A DNA stretch of 64,000 nucleotides, from contig VBOW01000017.1 of assembly GCA_005893275.1 (NCBI GenBank), forward strand, positions 20,267 through 84,266. Direction: 5' to 3'. Of this stretch, positions 9,405 to 18,776 are shown piece after piece (the stretch's first letter is position 1; every line of letters starts with the position of its first letter). A program made the position numbers and the translations under genes. The DNA comes from Candidatus Eisenbacteria bacterium (GTDB lineage Bacteria; Eisenbacteria; RBG-16-71-46; SZUA-252). Below the pieces are notes generated by a model. It ran no database searches. It saw nothing but the letters and a program-made list of their open reading frames with translations, and had not been told where the DNA came from.

Positions 9405-10235
9405 TCAGGGGAGACGGCGGAACTTGGAGAAGTCGGGCTTTCGCCGCTCGAGGTAGGCATTCCGTCCCTCCTGCGCCTCCTCCGTCATGTAGAAGAGAAG
9501 CGTCGCGTTTCCGGCAAGCTCTTGCAATCCCACCTCGCCGTCGCATTCGGCGTTGAAGGAGGCCTTGAGGCACCGGATCGCGAGCGGGCTCATGGCCAGC
9601 ATCTCCCGGCACCATGCGACGGTTTCCTCTTCCAGCCGCTCGAGCGGGACGACCTCGTTCACGAGCCCCATCTCGTGAGCCTGCGCGGCGTCGTACTGGC
9701 GGCAGAGGTACCAGATCTCGCGAGCCTTTTTCTGTCCCACGATTCTCGCGAGGTAGGACGCCCCGAATCCCCCGTCGAAGGAGCCGACCTTCGGGCCGGT
9801 CTGGCCGAAGCGCGCGTTGTCGGCCGCGATCGTCAGATCGCACACGACGTGAAGCACGTGCCCGCCGCCGACCGCGTACCCCGCGACCATGGCCACGACC
9901 GGCTTGGGGAGGGACCGGATCTGTTTTTGAAGGTCCAGAACGTTCAAGCGGGGCACCTGATCGTCGCCGACGTAGCCGGCGGCCCCCCGCACGCGCTGGT
10001 CTCCCCCCGAGCAGAATGCTTCGGTCCCCGCGCCGGTCAGGATCGCGACGCCGATCTCGGGATCTTCCCGCACGTCCTCGAAGGCTTGGATCATCTCCCG
10101 CACGGTGAGGGGGCGGAACGCGTTTCGCACGTCGGGTCGGTTGATCGTGATCTTCGCGATTCCCTCGGCCTTCTCATAGAGGATGTCGGTGAACGTGCGC
10201 GCGGGCTTCCACGCGATGCCTACGGCCTGGGTCAT
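9405..10235 (-). CDS. menB: 1,4-Dihydroxy-2-naphthoyl-CoA synthase
   Basis: 276 residues of the crotonase superfamily, normal MenB length. Diagnostic stretches are [20 protein letters not shown] (oxyanion hole region) and [20 protein letters not shown], which is highly specific for MenB. It cyclises o-succinylbenzoyl-CoA to DHNA-CoA. It lies 12 bp downstream of menH and 3 bp before menA. Confidence 0.97.
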   Translation of the reverse strand: MTQAVGIAWKPARTFTDILYEKAEGIAKITINRPDVRNAFRPLTVREMIQAFEDVREDPEIGVAILTGAGTEAFCSGGDQRVRGAAGYVGDDQVPRLNVLDLQKQIRSLPKPVVAMVAGYAVGGGHVLHVVCDLTIAADNARFGQTGPKVGSFDGGFGASYLARIVGQKKAREIWYLCRQYDAAQAHEMGLVNEVVPLERLEEETVAWCREMLAMSPLAIRCLKASFNAECDGEVGLQELAGNATLLFYMTEEAQEGRNAYLERRKPDFSKFRRLP

Positions 10236-10247
10236 GAGGGTCGGCTC

Positions 10248-11108
10248 CTATTCGTAAGAACGTGACGAGGCTTCGGCGTCGAGCTCCGGGAGCGCCATCC
10301 AGTGCGCCGCGAGCGCGTCCGCGAGCGCCTCGGGCGCCTCCAGGTGGACCGCGTGCCCCACCCCGGGAACGATGACGCACGACGATCCGGGAATCGCCTC
10401 CGCCATGCTGCGGGCGACCCGGACGTACTTCACGTCGCGCTCCCCGGCGAGGAGGAGCACGTCGCAGCGCACGCGGTCGAGGCGGCTGCCGAGGTAGTCG
10501 TGGACGCCCTGGCCCATGCCCCGCAGCGAGCGGGCGAGCCCGGCGGGGAGAGACCCCATCCGCCTCGAACGGAGCGCCGCCAGGGTCGCTGGGGGAAGCT
10601 CCCGCTGCGTCTCGAAGAGAGGAAGCATGCTCCAGTAATTCACGAACCACTCGATTCCGCGCTCCTCGATCCGGTCGGCGAGCGCGTCGTCCTCGCCGCG
10701 CCGCCTGGCGCGGGCGTGAACGTCCTCGATGCCCGGCGAAGAGCTCTCGAGAATGAGCGAGCTCACGCGCTCGGGTTGGGCCAGCGCCATATGGAGGGCG
10801 ACGCGGCCGCCCATCGAGTATCCGAGCCAGTCCGAGCGTTCGACGCCCAGGTCCCCGAGGATCGCGTCCAGGTCCCGGACGGCTTCGGCCATGGTGTAGC
10901 GCGAAGGATCCGCCGGAGCGCCCGTGGCTCCATGGCCCAAGAGGTCGACCGCGATCGCCGCACGCCCCTCCCCGCGGAGCCTGGGGAGCAGGGGGGTCCA
11001 GTCCTCGCTCGAGCCGTTGAATCCGTGCAGGAGCACGATGGGGCGGCCGCGCGCGGGTTCGCCGTCGAGGACGATGTGGTAGGGGACGCCGCGCACGGTC
11101 AGGGTCAC
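10248..11108 (-). CDS. menH: SHCHC synthase, alpha/beta hydrolase
   Basis: 286 residues from the GTG at 11108, whose GTGA overlaps the menD stop. The open frame extends far upstream antisense to nothing meaningful, so the start was set at the coupled GTG, where the alpha/beta-hydrolase begins. Motifs are VLLHGFNGSSEDW (oxyanion region), the nucleophile elbow GYSMGGRVALHMA and the catalytic His in GVGHAVHLEAPE. MenH eliminates pyruvate from SEPHCHC to give SHCHC. Position between menD and menB supports the call over a generic hydrolase. Confidence 0.9.
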   Translation of the reverse strand: MTLTVRGVPYHIVLDGEPARGRPIVLLHGFNGSSEDWTPLLPRLRGEGRAAIAVDLLGHGATGAPADPSRYTMAEAVRDLDAILGDLGVERSDWLGYSMGGRVALHMALAQPERVSSLILESSSPGIEDVHARARRRGEDDALADRIEERGIEWFVNYWSMLPLFETQRELPPATLAALRSRRMGSLPAGLARSLRGMGQGVHDYLGSRLDRVRCDVLLLAGERDVKYVRVARSMAEAIPGSSCVIVPGVGHAVHLEAPEALADALAAHWMALPELDAEASSRSYE

Positions 11109-12937
11109 GAGCCGCTCCCGACCGCGCGGACCACGTCGTCCCAAACGGCCTGATGCCACGCGCGATTCCCGTCCCGCTCGGTCCGGACCTCGATCACCTC
11201 GGTCGCGCGGGCCCGAAGCGAGGCGGCCGCCCGGGTCCTGAGCTCCTCCCAGGTGCGTGGGCATGAATAGGGGGTTCCATACATCGCGGCGGCGGGGGCG
11301 AAATCGAGACCGTGGGGCGTTCCGAAGTAGCGCTCGAACGCCGCATGCCGCGCAACGGGAAGGAAGGAGAAAATGCCGCCGCCATCGTTGTGCACCACGA
11401 CGATGGTCGCCCCCACCCGCTCGCCGCGAGCCATGTGGAGCGCATTCAGATCGTGGTGGAACGAGAGATCTCCGGTGACGAGAAGAAGCGGGTCGTTCGA
11501 AGCGGCGCTCGCCCCGAGGGCGCTCGAGACGACGCCGTCGATCCCGTTCGCGCCGCGGTTCGCGAGCACGCGCACGCGGTGGGGATGGTTGGGCACGAAG
11601 GCGTCGAGATCCCGGATCGCCATGCTGTTTCCGACGTAGAGCGTCCCCGTCTCGGGAAGCGCCTCCAGCAGCACGGGGAAGATCTTCCCCTCGCAAAACG
11701 TCCGGGCGCGCTCCAGATGCCGCGCGATCGTCTCCCGCGCGGCGCGCTCCGCCCGCTCGAACTCCTCGCGCCAGCTCGGGAGCGGATCCGCCGCACCGGC
11801 GAGGGCTTCCGACAGGGCCTCGGCGAAGGCCGTTGGGTCGGCGGTCACGACTTCGCGCGCCCGACGCGCGGGGCTCCGCCATCCGGCTCCCGGATCCACG
11901 ATCACGTGGCGCGCGGAAGGATGCCGTGCCGTGTACGCATGAAACGCTTTGGACGTGAGAGCCGCGCCGAACTGGATCACGAGCTCGGGCTCGTGCCGTG
12001 CCGCGAACGGCGCCGACCGAAGAAACGCGTCGTAACCGCCGAGGACCGGCCCGCCGGGGCGCGAACCAAACCGGATCTGGGACGCGGGGTCCGCGAGCGT
12101 GGGGTAGCCCGTGACCAGGGCGAGCTTGGCGACCGCCGACGCGAGGTCGGGCGGAGAATCGTCGGGGCCGCACACGATGAGCCCGCGTCTCAGCACCCTC
12201 GCTGCTTTCGCGATGCGCTCGACGGTCTGCGGCGCGGGTGGAGGAGGCTCGGCCACGATGGACGCTGCGGGCGCCGGAGTGGGCGCCGGCGGGAGGGCGT
12301 CGGGCTCGGGAAGGAGCGGCTCACGAAACACGAAGTTGAGGTGCACCGGCCCCGCGGGCGCGCGCCATGCCTCCGCGACCGCGCGGGCTCCGAGGGAGGC
12401 CGCGTAGTCGAGCATCGTGGGAGACCCCTCGGGCGCTCCCACTTCGACGAACCAGCGTACGTGGGAGCCGAAGAGCTTGATCTGGTCGATCGTCTGCGGG
12501 GCGCCTGTGTCCCGCAGCTCGGGCGGGCGATCGGCGGTCGCGAGGATCAGCGGAACGCGCGCGTAGCCCGCCTCGATGATCGCGGGAAAGAAGTTCGCCG
12601 CCGCGGTGCCCGACGTGCACACGAGCGCGACCGGCCGCCGCGACGCCTTGGCCAAGCCGAGGCCGAAGAACCCGGCCGAGCGCTCGTCCAGCGAGATGTG
12701 CGTCGCGATCGGGGAGCGGTCGAAGGCAAGCGCGAGCGGTGCCGAGCGCGAACCCGAGCAGAGGACCGCGTCCCGGACCCCCGCGTCGTGGAGCGCCGTG
12801 GCGAACCGGTCCGCCCAAGCGAGGTTGATCGCGCCCGGCGCGCGCAGCGGCTCGGCCCCTTCGGCGGCGGGGGCGCCGGCGTCCGCGGAGCGCATCCCCG
12901 CGCGCCGCGTCTCGGATTCAGTCGCGCGCGACGGCAT
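11105..12937 (-). CDS. menD: SEPHCHC synthase (thiamine-diphosphate dependent)
   Basis: 610 residues. The N-terminal Pyr domain has SGSRSAPLALAF and ERSAGFFGLGLAKAS; the C-terminal PP domain has the ThDP/Mg signature GDLSFHHDLNAL plus VVHNDGGGIFSFLP, all typical of MenD. It joins 2-oxoglutarate and isochorismate. The annotated ATG overlaps menF by 20 bp; an internal ATG at 12895 is an alternative that still precedes the first conserved block. Coupled to menH downstream by a 4-bp overlap. Confidence 0.95.
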   Translation of the reverse strand: MPSRATESETRRAGMRSADAGAPAAEGAEPLRAPGAINLAWADRFATALHDAGVRDAVLCSGSRSAPLALAFDRSPIATHISLDERSAGFFGLGLAKASRRPVALVCTSGTAAANFFPAIIEAGYARVPLILATADRPPELRDTGAPQTIDQIKLFGSHVRWFVEVGAPEGSPTMLDYAASLGARAVAEAWRAPAGPVHLNFVFREPLLPEPDALPPAPTPAPAASIVAEPPPPAPQTVERIAKAARVLRRGLIVCGPDDSPPDLASAVAKLALVTGYPTLADPASQIRFGSRPGGPVLGGYDAFLRSAPFAARHEPELVIQFGAALTSKAFHAYTARHPSARHVIVDPGAGWRSPARRAREVVTADPTAFAEALSEALAGAADPLPSWREEFERAERAARETIARHLERARTFCEGKIFPVLLEALPETGTLYVGNSMAIRDLDAFVPNHPHRVRVLANRGANGIDGVVSSALGASAASNDPLLLVTGDLSFHHDLNALHMARGERVGATIVVVHNDGGGIFSFLPVARHAAFERYFGTPHGLDFAPAAAMYGTPYSCPRTWEELRTRAAASLRARATEVIEVRTERDGNRAWHQAVWDDVVRAVGSGS

Positions 12938-14321
12938 CGAGAATCCCTTTCATCTTGAGCTCGGTCTCGTTCCACTCGAGCTCGGGATCGGAGCCTTCGA
13001 CGATCCCGGCGCCCGCGAAGAGGCGGGCGCGCCGTCCCCGCAGGGCGAGCGATCGAATGCCGACCGTGAAATCACCCTCTCCCCTGCCGTTCAGCCAGCC
13101 CATCGGCCCTGCGTACCAGCCGCGGCCGCAGGGCTCGACCCGGTCGATCCAGGCCTTGGCCTCGGTCCGCGGCCAACCCGCGATCGCGGGGGTGGGGTGC
13201 AGCCGCGCAACGAGATCGAGGACATGCGCTCCCTCCCGGGCTCGCCCGCGCACGGGAGTGCGGAGGTGCAGGAGATGGGGAAGCCGCATCACCTCCGGCT
13301 CCTCGGGCGCGTGCAGCGAGTCGCAAAGAGGACGGAGTGTCTCGAGCAGGTGGCGGAGGACGATCTTGTGCTCGCTCCGGTCCTTCTCGCTCTTCGCGAG
13401 GGCGCGCATGAGGGCGTGTTCATCCTCCCCCGGCTCGCAGCGTTGCGTGCCGGCGACCGCCTCGGTGGAGATCTCCCCGTGAGCGAGCCGCGCCAGTCTT
13501 TCGGGGCTCGCCCCCAGGAACGCGTTCCCGTTCCCATCGGAGATGAGAAACCGGTAGCACGTGGGATAGGCCGCGCGGAGCGATTCCATGATTTCGATCG
13601 CATCGGTCGCGGGATCCAGCTCCAGCTCGACCCAGCGGGCGAGCACGGCTTTGGAGCAGGCGCCCTCCCGAATCCTCGTGAGCGTCCGTCGCACGGCCTC
13701 GATCCAGCGGCCCCGGTCCCACGCGGGGGCCGAAGGGGGCTCCAGTCGGGCGAAATTCGCGGCGCCGCTCCAGCCTCCTTCGCCGCCCGTGCCGGATGTC
13801 CAACGCGTCTCGACGGTCTCCTCCGTCTGGTTCCCCCAGAACACGCGCGCGGGAATGAAAAAGGCGGCGTCGGGAAATCCAGGCCACCCCGGCCGCGCGC
13901 CCTGCTCGGCGAAGGAGAAGCCGCCGATCGCGATTGCGCCGGGGAAGCCCTGCGGCGCCGGACCGCGGTGGCTCGCGGCGCGGAGCAGGCGCCCGATCTT
14001 GGCCGCGATCTCCGTGAAGCGGGCGCCGTCCGCGTCGACGCCTGCCCTCGCGACGCGCGCGTCCGCGGCCTCAATTCCGGATAGAGCCCCGACCCCGGCG
14101 ATCGCTTCCCCCTCCGGCGCTTCCCAGAGGAAGACCGGGCGTCGGGCCGCCTCCTCCCGCAGGGACCGAAGGCAGTCCCATGGGCTTCGTCCGGAAACCC
14201 TCGCGCTCTCGCCCGAGATCGAGCCCGGCTCGGCCGCGATCGCGCGCGCGGCTCCTTGCGTATCTTGGAGCCGAGCGTCGGACCGAGCTGCCGCGAATGG
14301 AGAGGTGTCGGGAGCCGCCAC
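12918..14321 (-). CDS. menF: Isochorismate synthase
   Basis: 467 residues from the GTG at 14321, chosen because a good promoter ends 8 nt before it and the length then fits MenF/EntC enzymes. The chorismate-binding C-terminal domain is clear: TPAIAGWPRTEA, VEPCGRGWYAGPMGW, and LFAGAGIVEGSDPELEWNET. It converts chorismate to isochorismate, the first committed step of the pathway, and it is the first gene of the men operon. The N-terminal third is more divergent than the rest. Confidence 0.92.
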   Translation of the reverse strand: MAAPDTSPFAAARSDARLQDTQGAARAIAAEPGSISGESARVSGRSPWDCLRSLREEAARRPVFLWEAPEGEAIAGVGALSGIEAADARVARAGVDADGARFTEIAAKIGRLLRAASHRGPAPQGFPGAIAIGGFSFAEQGARPGWPGFPDAAFFIPARVFWGNQTEETVETRWTSGTGGEGGWSGAANFARLEPPSAPAWDRGRWIEAVRRTLTRIREGACSKAVLARWVELELDPATDAIEIMESLRAAYPTCYRFLISDGNGNAFLGASPERLARLAHGEISTEAVAGTQRCEPGEDEHALMRALAKSEKDRSEHKIVLRHLLETLRPLCDSLHAPEEPEVMRLPHLLHLRTPVRGRAREGAHVLDLVARLHPTPAIAGWPRTEAKAWIDRVEPCGRGWYAGPMGWLNGRGEGDFTVGIRSLALRGRRARLFAGAGIVEGSDPELEWNETELKMKGILDAVARD

Positions 14322-14358
14322 GGTCGGCCAGTATAGAGAGCGCGCGGACACGCGGCAA
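14322..14358 (-). promoter_or_regulatory. men operon promoter, apparently leaderless
   Basis: On the minus strand, TTGCCG (14358-14353), a 17-bp spacer and TATACT (14335-14330) form a near-consensus sigma70-type promoter. Only 8 nt separate the -10 box from the menF GTG at 14321, so the transcript would start at or just before the start codon. No Shine-Dalgarno sequence is present. Confidence 0.72.
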
Positions 14359-14392
14359 CTCGAGGATGCTAGGCAATCGCGCGCGGCTATCG

Positions 14393-14405
14393 TATCTTCC
14401 CGCGC
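14393..14405 (+). promoter_or_regulatory. -10-like hexamer abutting the NicO transporter start
   Basis: TATCTT at 14393-14398 lies 7 nt before the ATG at 14406. It overlaps a second TATCGT and has no matching -35 box that I can see. It lies back to back with the menF promoter in an 84-bp divergent spacer. Confidence 0.4.
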
Positions 14406-15083
14406 ATGATTCCCGCTCCGGCCCCCCATATGGCCCTCGGTCTGGTTCTCGGTCTGCGCCACGCGCTTGAGGCCGATCACATCGCGGCCGTCGCCACGCT
14501 CGTGAGCCGCGGGCGCAGTCCGCTTCGCTCCGGGCTCATCGGGGGCTTCTGGGGGCTGGGACACCTCGCGTCGCTGCTCCTGGTTGGATTGCCCGTGATC
14601 GGGCTCGGCCTGAGGTTTCCTTCCGCCCTCACTCTCCCTCTCGAGCTCGGGGTCGCGGCCATGATCGTCTTCCTCGGAGTGGGCGGGCTCGCGCGCGATC
14701 GCTCGCCCGCTTCCGCGCGAGGCCCCGCGCCGTCCCCGCGGCACGACCACTCCCATTCGATCCGCGGCCTTGGAACGAGGCCCTTCTGGGTCGGCGCCGC
14801 GCACGGGCTCGCGGGGAGCGGCGCCCTCACCCTCGTGATCCTCGCGACGATGCCGTCGCGCGTGGACGGTCTACTCTACCTTGTCCTATTCGGATTCGGC
14901 TCGATCGTCGGCATGGCGGCGGCCAGCGCCGGTCTTTCCATTCCGATCGCGGTTTCGGGGCTCGCCGCCCCCGGAGTCACCCGGCGGCTCGCGCAGGCGG
15001 TCTCGTTCGGGAGCGTGATGTTCGGATTGTTCTACGGCGCGACGACGCTCGCCACCGCGATCGCGCGTCACCCGCTCTCCTGA
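14406..15083 (+). CDS. NicO/UreH-type nickel-cobalt transporter
   Basis: 225-residue membrane protein with about six hydrophobic helices. GLRHALEADHIAAV near residue 18 is the HX4D-type metal-binding signature of NiCoT/NicO/UreH permeases, and a His-rich loop (PRHDHSHS) sits mid-protein. It probably imports or exports Ni(II) or Co(II). No urease or hydrogenase genes are nearby to indicate use. It is a single gene upstream of the respiratory operon, which has its own promoter. Confidence 0.82.
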   Translation: MIPAPAPHMALGLVLGLRHALEADHIAAVATLVSRGRSPLRSGLIGGFWGLGHLASLLLVGLPVIGLGLRFPSALTLPLELGVAAMIVFLGVGGLARDRSPASARGPAPSPRHDHSHSIRGLGTRPFWVGAAHGLAGSGALTLVILATMPSRVDGLLYLVLFGFGSIVGMAAASAGLSIPIAVSGLAAPGVTRRLAQAVSFGSVMFGLFYGATTLATAIARHPLS

Positions 15084-15094
15084 GGGGGATCCGC

Positions 15095-15123
15095 TTGACG
15101 GTCGACAAAGTTGGTGACATTAT
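15095..15123 (+). promoter_or_regulatory. Probable promoter of the act-cox operon
   Basis: TTGACG (15095-15100), a 17-bp spacer and CATTAT (15118-15123) precede actA by about 57 bp. The leader ends with a purine-rich GGGGGAAA just before the GTG at 15181, a workable ribosome-binding site, so this unit is not leaderless. Confidence 0.6.
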
Positions 15124-15180
15124 TCACAATCTTGTTTCCAAGGGGTCTTATCCGCGCGTGCGGCGGGGCACCGGGGGAAA

Positions 15181-15708
15181 GTGGTTTCCGGCGACTTGAG
15201 CACTTCTAAGCCAAAGCAAGCCATTGGGATCGCGCTCGTTCTGCTTGTCCTGGGCGGCTGGTCTTTTTTCGATTCATTCAGCAACGTGGGCTACGCTCCA
15301 AAGCAGCCGATTCCCTTCAGCCACAAGCTCCATGCGGGCACGAACAAGATCCCGTGTCTCTACTGCCACTCGAATGCCGAGCGATCGCGTCATGCGACGG
15401 TCCCCGCCATGGCCGTCTGCATGAACTGCCATACTGTCGTTCGGACCGACCGGCCCGCGATTCAAATGGTGGCGCAGTACTACCAATCCGGTAAGCCGCT
15501 TCCGTGGGTGCGCGTCCATCGCGAGCCCGACTATGTCTATTTCAGCCACCAGTGGCACATCGCGCGCGGGTTCGCGTGCCAAACCTGCCACGGGCAGGTC
15601 CAGAACATGGACGTGATCCAGCAATCCAAGGATCTCAAGATGGGTTTCTGCATCAGCTGCCATCGAGCGAACAAGGCCCCGACGGATTGCAACACGTGCC
15701 ATATATGA
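15181..15708 (+). CDS. actA: Alternative complex III subunit ActA, pentahaem cytochrome c
   Basis: 175 residues with one N-terminal transmembrane segment (about residues 13-32) and five CxxCH haem c sites, starting at Cys 59, 80, 133, 157 and 170. This is the standard ActA pattern, and it heads an actABCDEF cluster. It accepts electrons inside the menaquinol:cytochrome c oxidoreductase that replaces the bc1 complex. The GTG start is preceded by GGGGGAAA. Its stop overlaps the actB start (ATGA). Confidence 0.93.
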   Translation: MVSGDLSTSKPKQAIGIALVLLVLGGWSFFDSFSNVGYAPKQPIPFSHKLHAGTNKIPCLYCHSNAERSRHATVPAMAVCMNCHTVVRTDRPAIQMVAQYYQSGKPLPWVRVHREPDYVYFSHQWHIARGFACQTCHGQVQNMDVIQQSKDLKMGFCISCHRANKAPTDCNTCHI

Positions 15709-18700
15709 CGGAACCCACACCGAAGCACTGGCGTTCTCTGGCCGAGCTCCACGGGGATCCCGAGGTTCGGGAGCTTCGCGAGCGCGAGTTCCTCACGCCG
15801 TCCGAGGAGACCACCGAAATCCCATCCCGGCGTGATTTCCTGAAGCTGGTCGGGGCCGGGGCCGCGTTCGCGGCAGCGGGCTGTGCGCGGAGACCGGTCG
15901 AAAAAATCCTTCCCTACATCAAGGCGCCCGAAGAGGCGATTCCGGGGAAGGCGGTGTGGTACGCATCCACGTGCGGCGAGTGCCCGGCGGCGTGTGGCGT
16001 CCTCGTCAAGACCCGCGAGGGACGACCGATCAAGCTCGAGGGGATGAAGGAGCACCCGTTGAGCCGGGGCGGGCTCTGCGCCCGCGGCCAGGCGTCGCTT
16101 CTCAACCTCTACGATCCGGACCGGCTTCGTGGCCCCGTCGCGGTCGACCGCAACACCGGGGCGGCGAACGCGACCACGTGGGGCGGGCTCGACGCGCGCA
16201 CCGCAAACGCGCTGCGCGAGGCGCGGGGTGGCGGCGGCAGGGTCGTCCTCCTCACGGGGACCGTGACGAGCCCAACGACGCGGGCGCTGATCGATGAGTT
16301 CCTCAAGATATTCCCCGGTGGCGCGCACGTCTCCTACGACGCCGTCTCGAGCGACGCGATCGCGAAGGCTCAGGAGCTCTGCTACGGAGAGCGCCTCATC
16401 CCGCACTATCGCCTCGACCGGGCCGACTTGCTGGTCACGCTCGGAGCCGATCCGCTGGGCACGTTTCTTTCGCCGGTGGAGTTCGCCCGCGATTTCTCGA
16501 GCCGCCGCAAACCGGAGTCGGGCTCGATGTCCAAGGTCGTGGCGATCGAGCCGATCCTCACGCTCACCGGAACCAACGCGGACGTCCGGCACCGCGTCCG
16601 TCCGGAGCATCTCCTCTGCATCGCGCTCGCGCTGGCGCACGAGCTCCACGTGCGGATTCCGAGAGCGCCCCTTTCCGGCAACGCTGCGGTCGGTGCCGCG
16701 CTCGGCGGGTACCCTGCCGAAACCGTGGAGCGGGACGCGGGCCTCAAGCCGGGAACGCTCGCCGCGCTCGCGGACGAGCTTTGGGCCAACCGCGGAAAGA
16801 GCCTGGTCCTCGCTGGACCGCAGGCGGCGCCCGCGAGCCAAGCCGTGGCGCTTCAGGTCGCGGCGAATCTCCTGAACATGGCGCTCGGGAACGAGGGCGC
16901 GACCGTGGAGATGGCGACACCCTCGCTTCAGGCGCAGGGCTCGGAGGAGGCGGTGCTCTCGCTGGTCGAGGGGATGCGCGCGGGCGAGGTGCAGGTGCTA
17001 CTCATCCAGGGGGTGAACCCGGCCTACACGCTGCCCGCGGCGCTCGGATTCGCGGAGCTCATGAAACGGGTTCGGTTCATCGTGAGCTTCTCCGACCGCG
17101 TGGACGAGACCGCCCGGCACGCCGATTTCGTGGCCCCCGACCATCACTACCTCGAATCCTGGAACGACCATGAGCCGAACCGAGCCGTGCGCTCGCTCAC
17201 GCAGCCCGCGATCGCGCCGCTCTACGACACGCGCGCGTTCCAGGACACGCTGCTCGCGTGGGGGCGTTCCTTGGGGGCCGGTTCTCTCGCGGCCACGACC
17301 GGGAGCTGGCATGACTACCTAAAAGAGCGTTGGCGCGGCGATGTCTATCCGAAGAGCGACGCCGCGGCGTCTTTCGACCTCTTCTGGGAAGGAGCGCTCC
17401 GCGAGGGCGTATGGCAGGCGAAGGACCGGGGGAGAGCCCGCCCCGCGTCGGGCGCGTTCCGGCCGGAGGCGCTGAGCGAGATCCCCGCGACGCGCGCACC
17501 GGCGCCGTCCGGGGGGCCGCTTTCGCTCGTGCTCTACGTGCCGGTCACGCAATACGACGGTCGCAGCGGGAACAACGCCTGGCTTCAAGAGCTTCCCGAT
17601 CCGGTCTCGAAGATCTGTTGGGACAACTACGTCTCGATCGCCCCGTCCCGCGCGAAGGAGCTGGGCGTTTCGGAATACGAGATGAAGGCGGACGTGGTCA
17701 CCGTCGACGTGGGTCACGCCAAGTTCGACCTGCCCGTCCACGTGCAGCCCGGTCTCCACCCGGATGTGGTCGCGATCGCGGTCGGATTCGGACGCACCGC
17801 GGCGGGACGCGTGGGGAATCAGGTCGGACAAAACGGCTACGCGTTGGCGCAGGCCACCGGGGGCCGGATCGGGCTGAGCGGAATTCCCGCGCGGGTCACG
17901 AGGACGGGCCGCCGGGCGCCGCTCGCCTGCGTCCAGGGACACCAGTATACGGAGAACCGTCCCATCATTTACGAGACCACCTTCGCTTCCTTCCTCAAGG
18001 ATCCCTCCTCGGGAAACGACGCCCCCACGAGCGAGCCGTCGATGTGGTCGAGGCACCAGTATCTCGGCTACCGCTGGGGAATGGCGATCGACTTGAACGC
18101 GTGCATCGGGTGCGCCGCCTGCATGGTCGCGTGTCAGGCCGAGAACAACGTGCCGGTCGTGGGGAAGTCGATCGTCCTCCGGGGGCGCGAGATGGCGTGG
18201 CTTCGGATCGACCGGTACTACTCCGGGAATCCCGAAGATCCGGAGACGGTCCATCAACCGATGCTCTGCCAGCATTGCGAGAACGCGCCGTGCGAGACCG
18301 TCTGCCCGGTGCTCGCGACCGTCCACAACTCGGAGGGTCTCAACTTACAGATCTACAACCGCTGCGTCGGGACTCGCTACTGCTCGAACAACTGCCCGTA
18401 CAAGGTCCGGCGCTTCAATTGGTTCGATTACTCGAGCGTGCGGGAGAAATCGCTGAGGCTCGTGCTCAACCCGGACGTGACGGTGCGGTCCAAAGGCGTG
18501 ATGGAAAAATGCACGTTCTGCATCCAGCGCATCCGCGACGGCAAGGAGCGCGCGAAGGCGCTCGGAGTTCCTGTCCAGGACGGCGACATCGAGACCGCGT
18601 GCATGCAGTCCTGCCCGACGCAGGCGATCACGTTCGGCGATATCAACAACCCGAAGAGCCGCGTGTCGGAGCTGATGAAGCGCCCGCGCGGGTACCACGT

Positions 18701-18776
18701 GCTGGCCGAGCTGAACACCCTGCCCGTCGTGACGTACGAGCTCAAGGTAAGGAACCGTGAGGAGGTGGGCTCATGA
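15705..18776 (+). CDS. actB: Alternative complex III subunit ActB, molybdopterin-like/Fe-S fusion
   Basis: 1023 residues from the ATG overlapping the actA stop. A Tat-type motif SRRDFLKLVGAG (about residues 42-53) precedes a large molybdopterin-oxidoreductase-like domain beginning with CGECPAACGV. The last 270 residues are a PsrB-like ferredoxin module with four cysteine groups, starting with CIGCAACMVACQAE at Cys 800, then CQHCENAPCETVCP, CVGTRYCSNNCPY and CTFC/CMQSCP. ActB carries three [4Fe-4S] and one [3Fe-4S] in studied complexes and lacks Mo cofactor. The N-terminal residues resemble a lipid-anchored form (AAAGC) seen in ActB. Confidence 0.94.
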   Translation: MTEPTPKHWRSLAELHGDPEVRELREREFLTPSEETTEIPSRRDFLKLVGAGAAFAAAGCARRPVEKILPYIKAPEEAIPGKAVWYASTCGECPAACGVLVKTREGRPIKLEGMKEHPLSRGGLCARGQASLLNLYDPDRLRGPVAVDRNTGAANATTWGGLDARTANALREARGGGGRVVLLTGTVTSPTTRALIDEFLKIFPGGAHVSYDAVSSDAIAKAQELCYGERLIPHYRLDRADLLVTLGADPLGTFLSPVEFARDFSSRRKPESGSMSKVVAIEPILTLTGTNADVRHRVRPEHLLCIALALAHELHVRIPRAPLSGNAAVGAALGGYPAETVERDAGLKPGTLAALADELWANRGKSLVLAGPQAAPASQAVALQVAANLLNMALGNEGATVEMATPSLQAQGSEEAVLSLVEGMRAGEVQVLLIQGVNPAYTLPAALGFAELMKRVRFIVSFSDRVDETARHADFVAPDHHYLESWNDHEPNRAVRSLTQPAIAPLYDTRAFQDTLLAWGRSLGAGSLAATTGSWHDYLKERWRGDVYPKSDAAASFDLFWEGALREGVWQAKDRGRARPASGAFRPEALSEIPATRAPAPSGGPLSLVLYVPVTQYDGRSGNNAWLQELPDPVSKICWDNYVSIAPSRAKELGVSEYEMKADVVTVDVGHAKFDLPVHVQPGLHPDVVAIAVGFGRTAAGRVGNQVGQNGYALAQATGGRIGLSGIPARVTRTGRRAPLACVQGHQYTENRPIIYETTFASFLKDPSSGNDAPTSEPSMWSRHQYLGYRWGMAIDLNACIGCAACMVACQAENNVPVVGKSIVLRGREMAWLRIDRYYSGNPEDPETVHQPMLCQHCENAPCETVCPVLATVHNSEGLNLQIYNRCVGTRYCSNNCPYKVRRFNWFDYSSVREKSLRLVLNPDVTVRSKGVMEKCTFCIQRIRDGKERAKALGVPVQDGDIETACMQSCPTQAITFGDINNPKSRVSELMKRPRGYHVLAELNTLPVVTYELKVRNREEVGS

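Noticed and set aside
11312..12958. Plus-strand open frame of 548 codons
   Set aside because: Lies opposite menD, Arg-rich, no recognisable domain; menD has clear motifs on the other strand.
15537..16841. Minus-strand open frame of 434 codons opposite actB
   Set aside because: Shadow of actB; no motif and no start signal.
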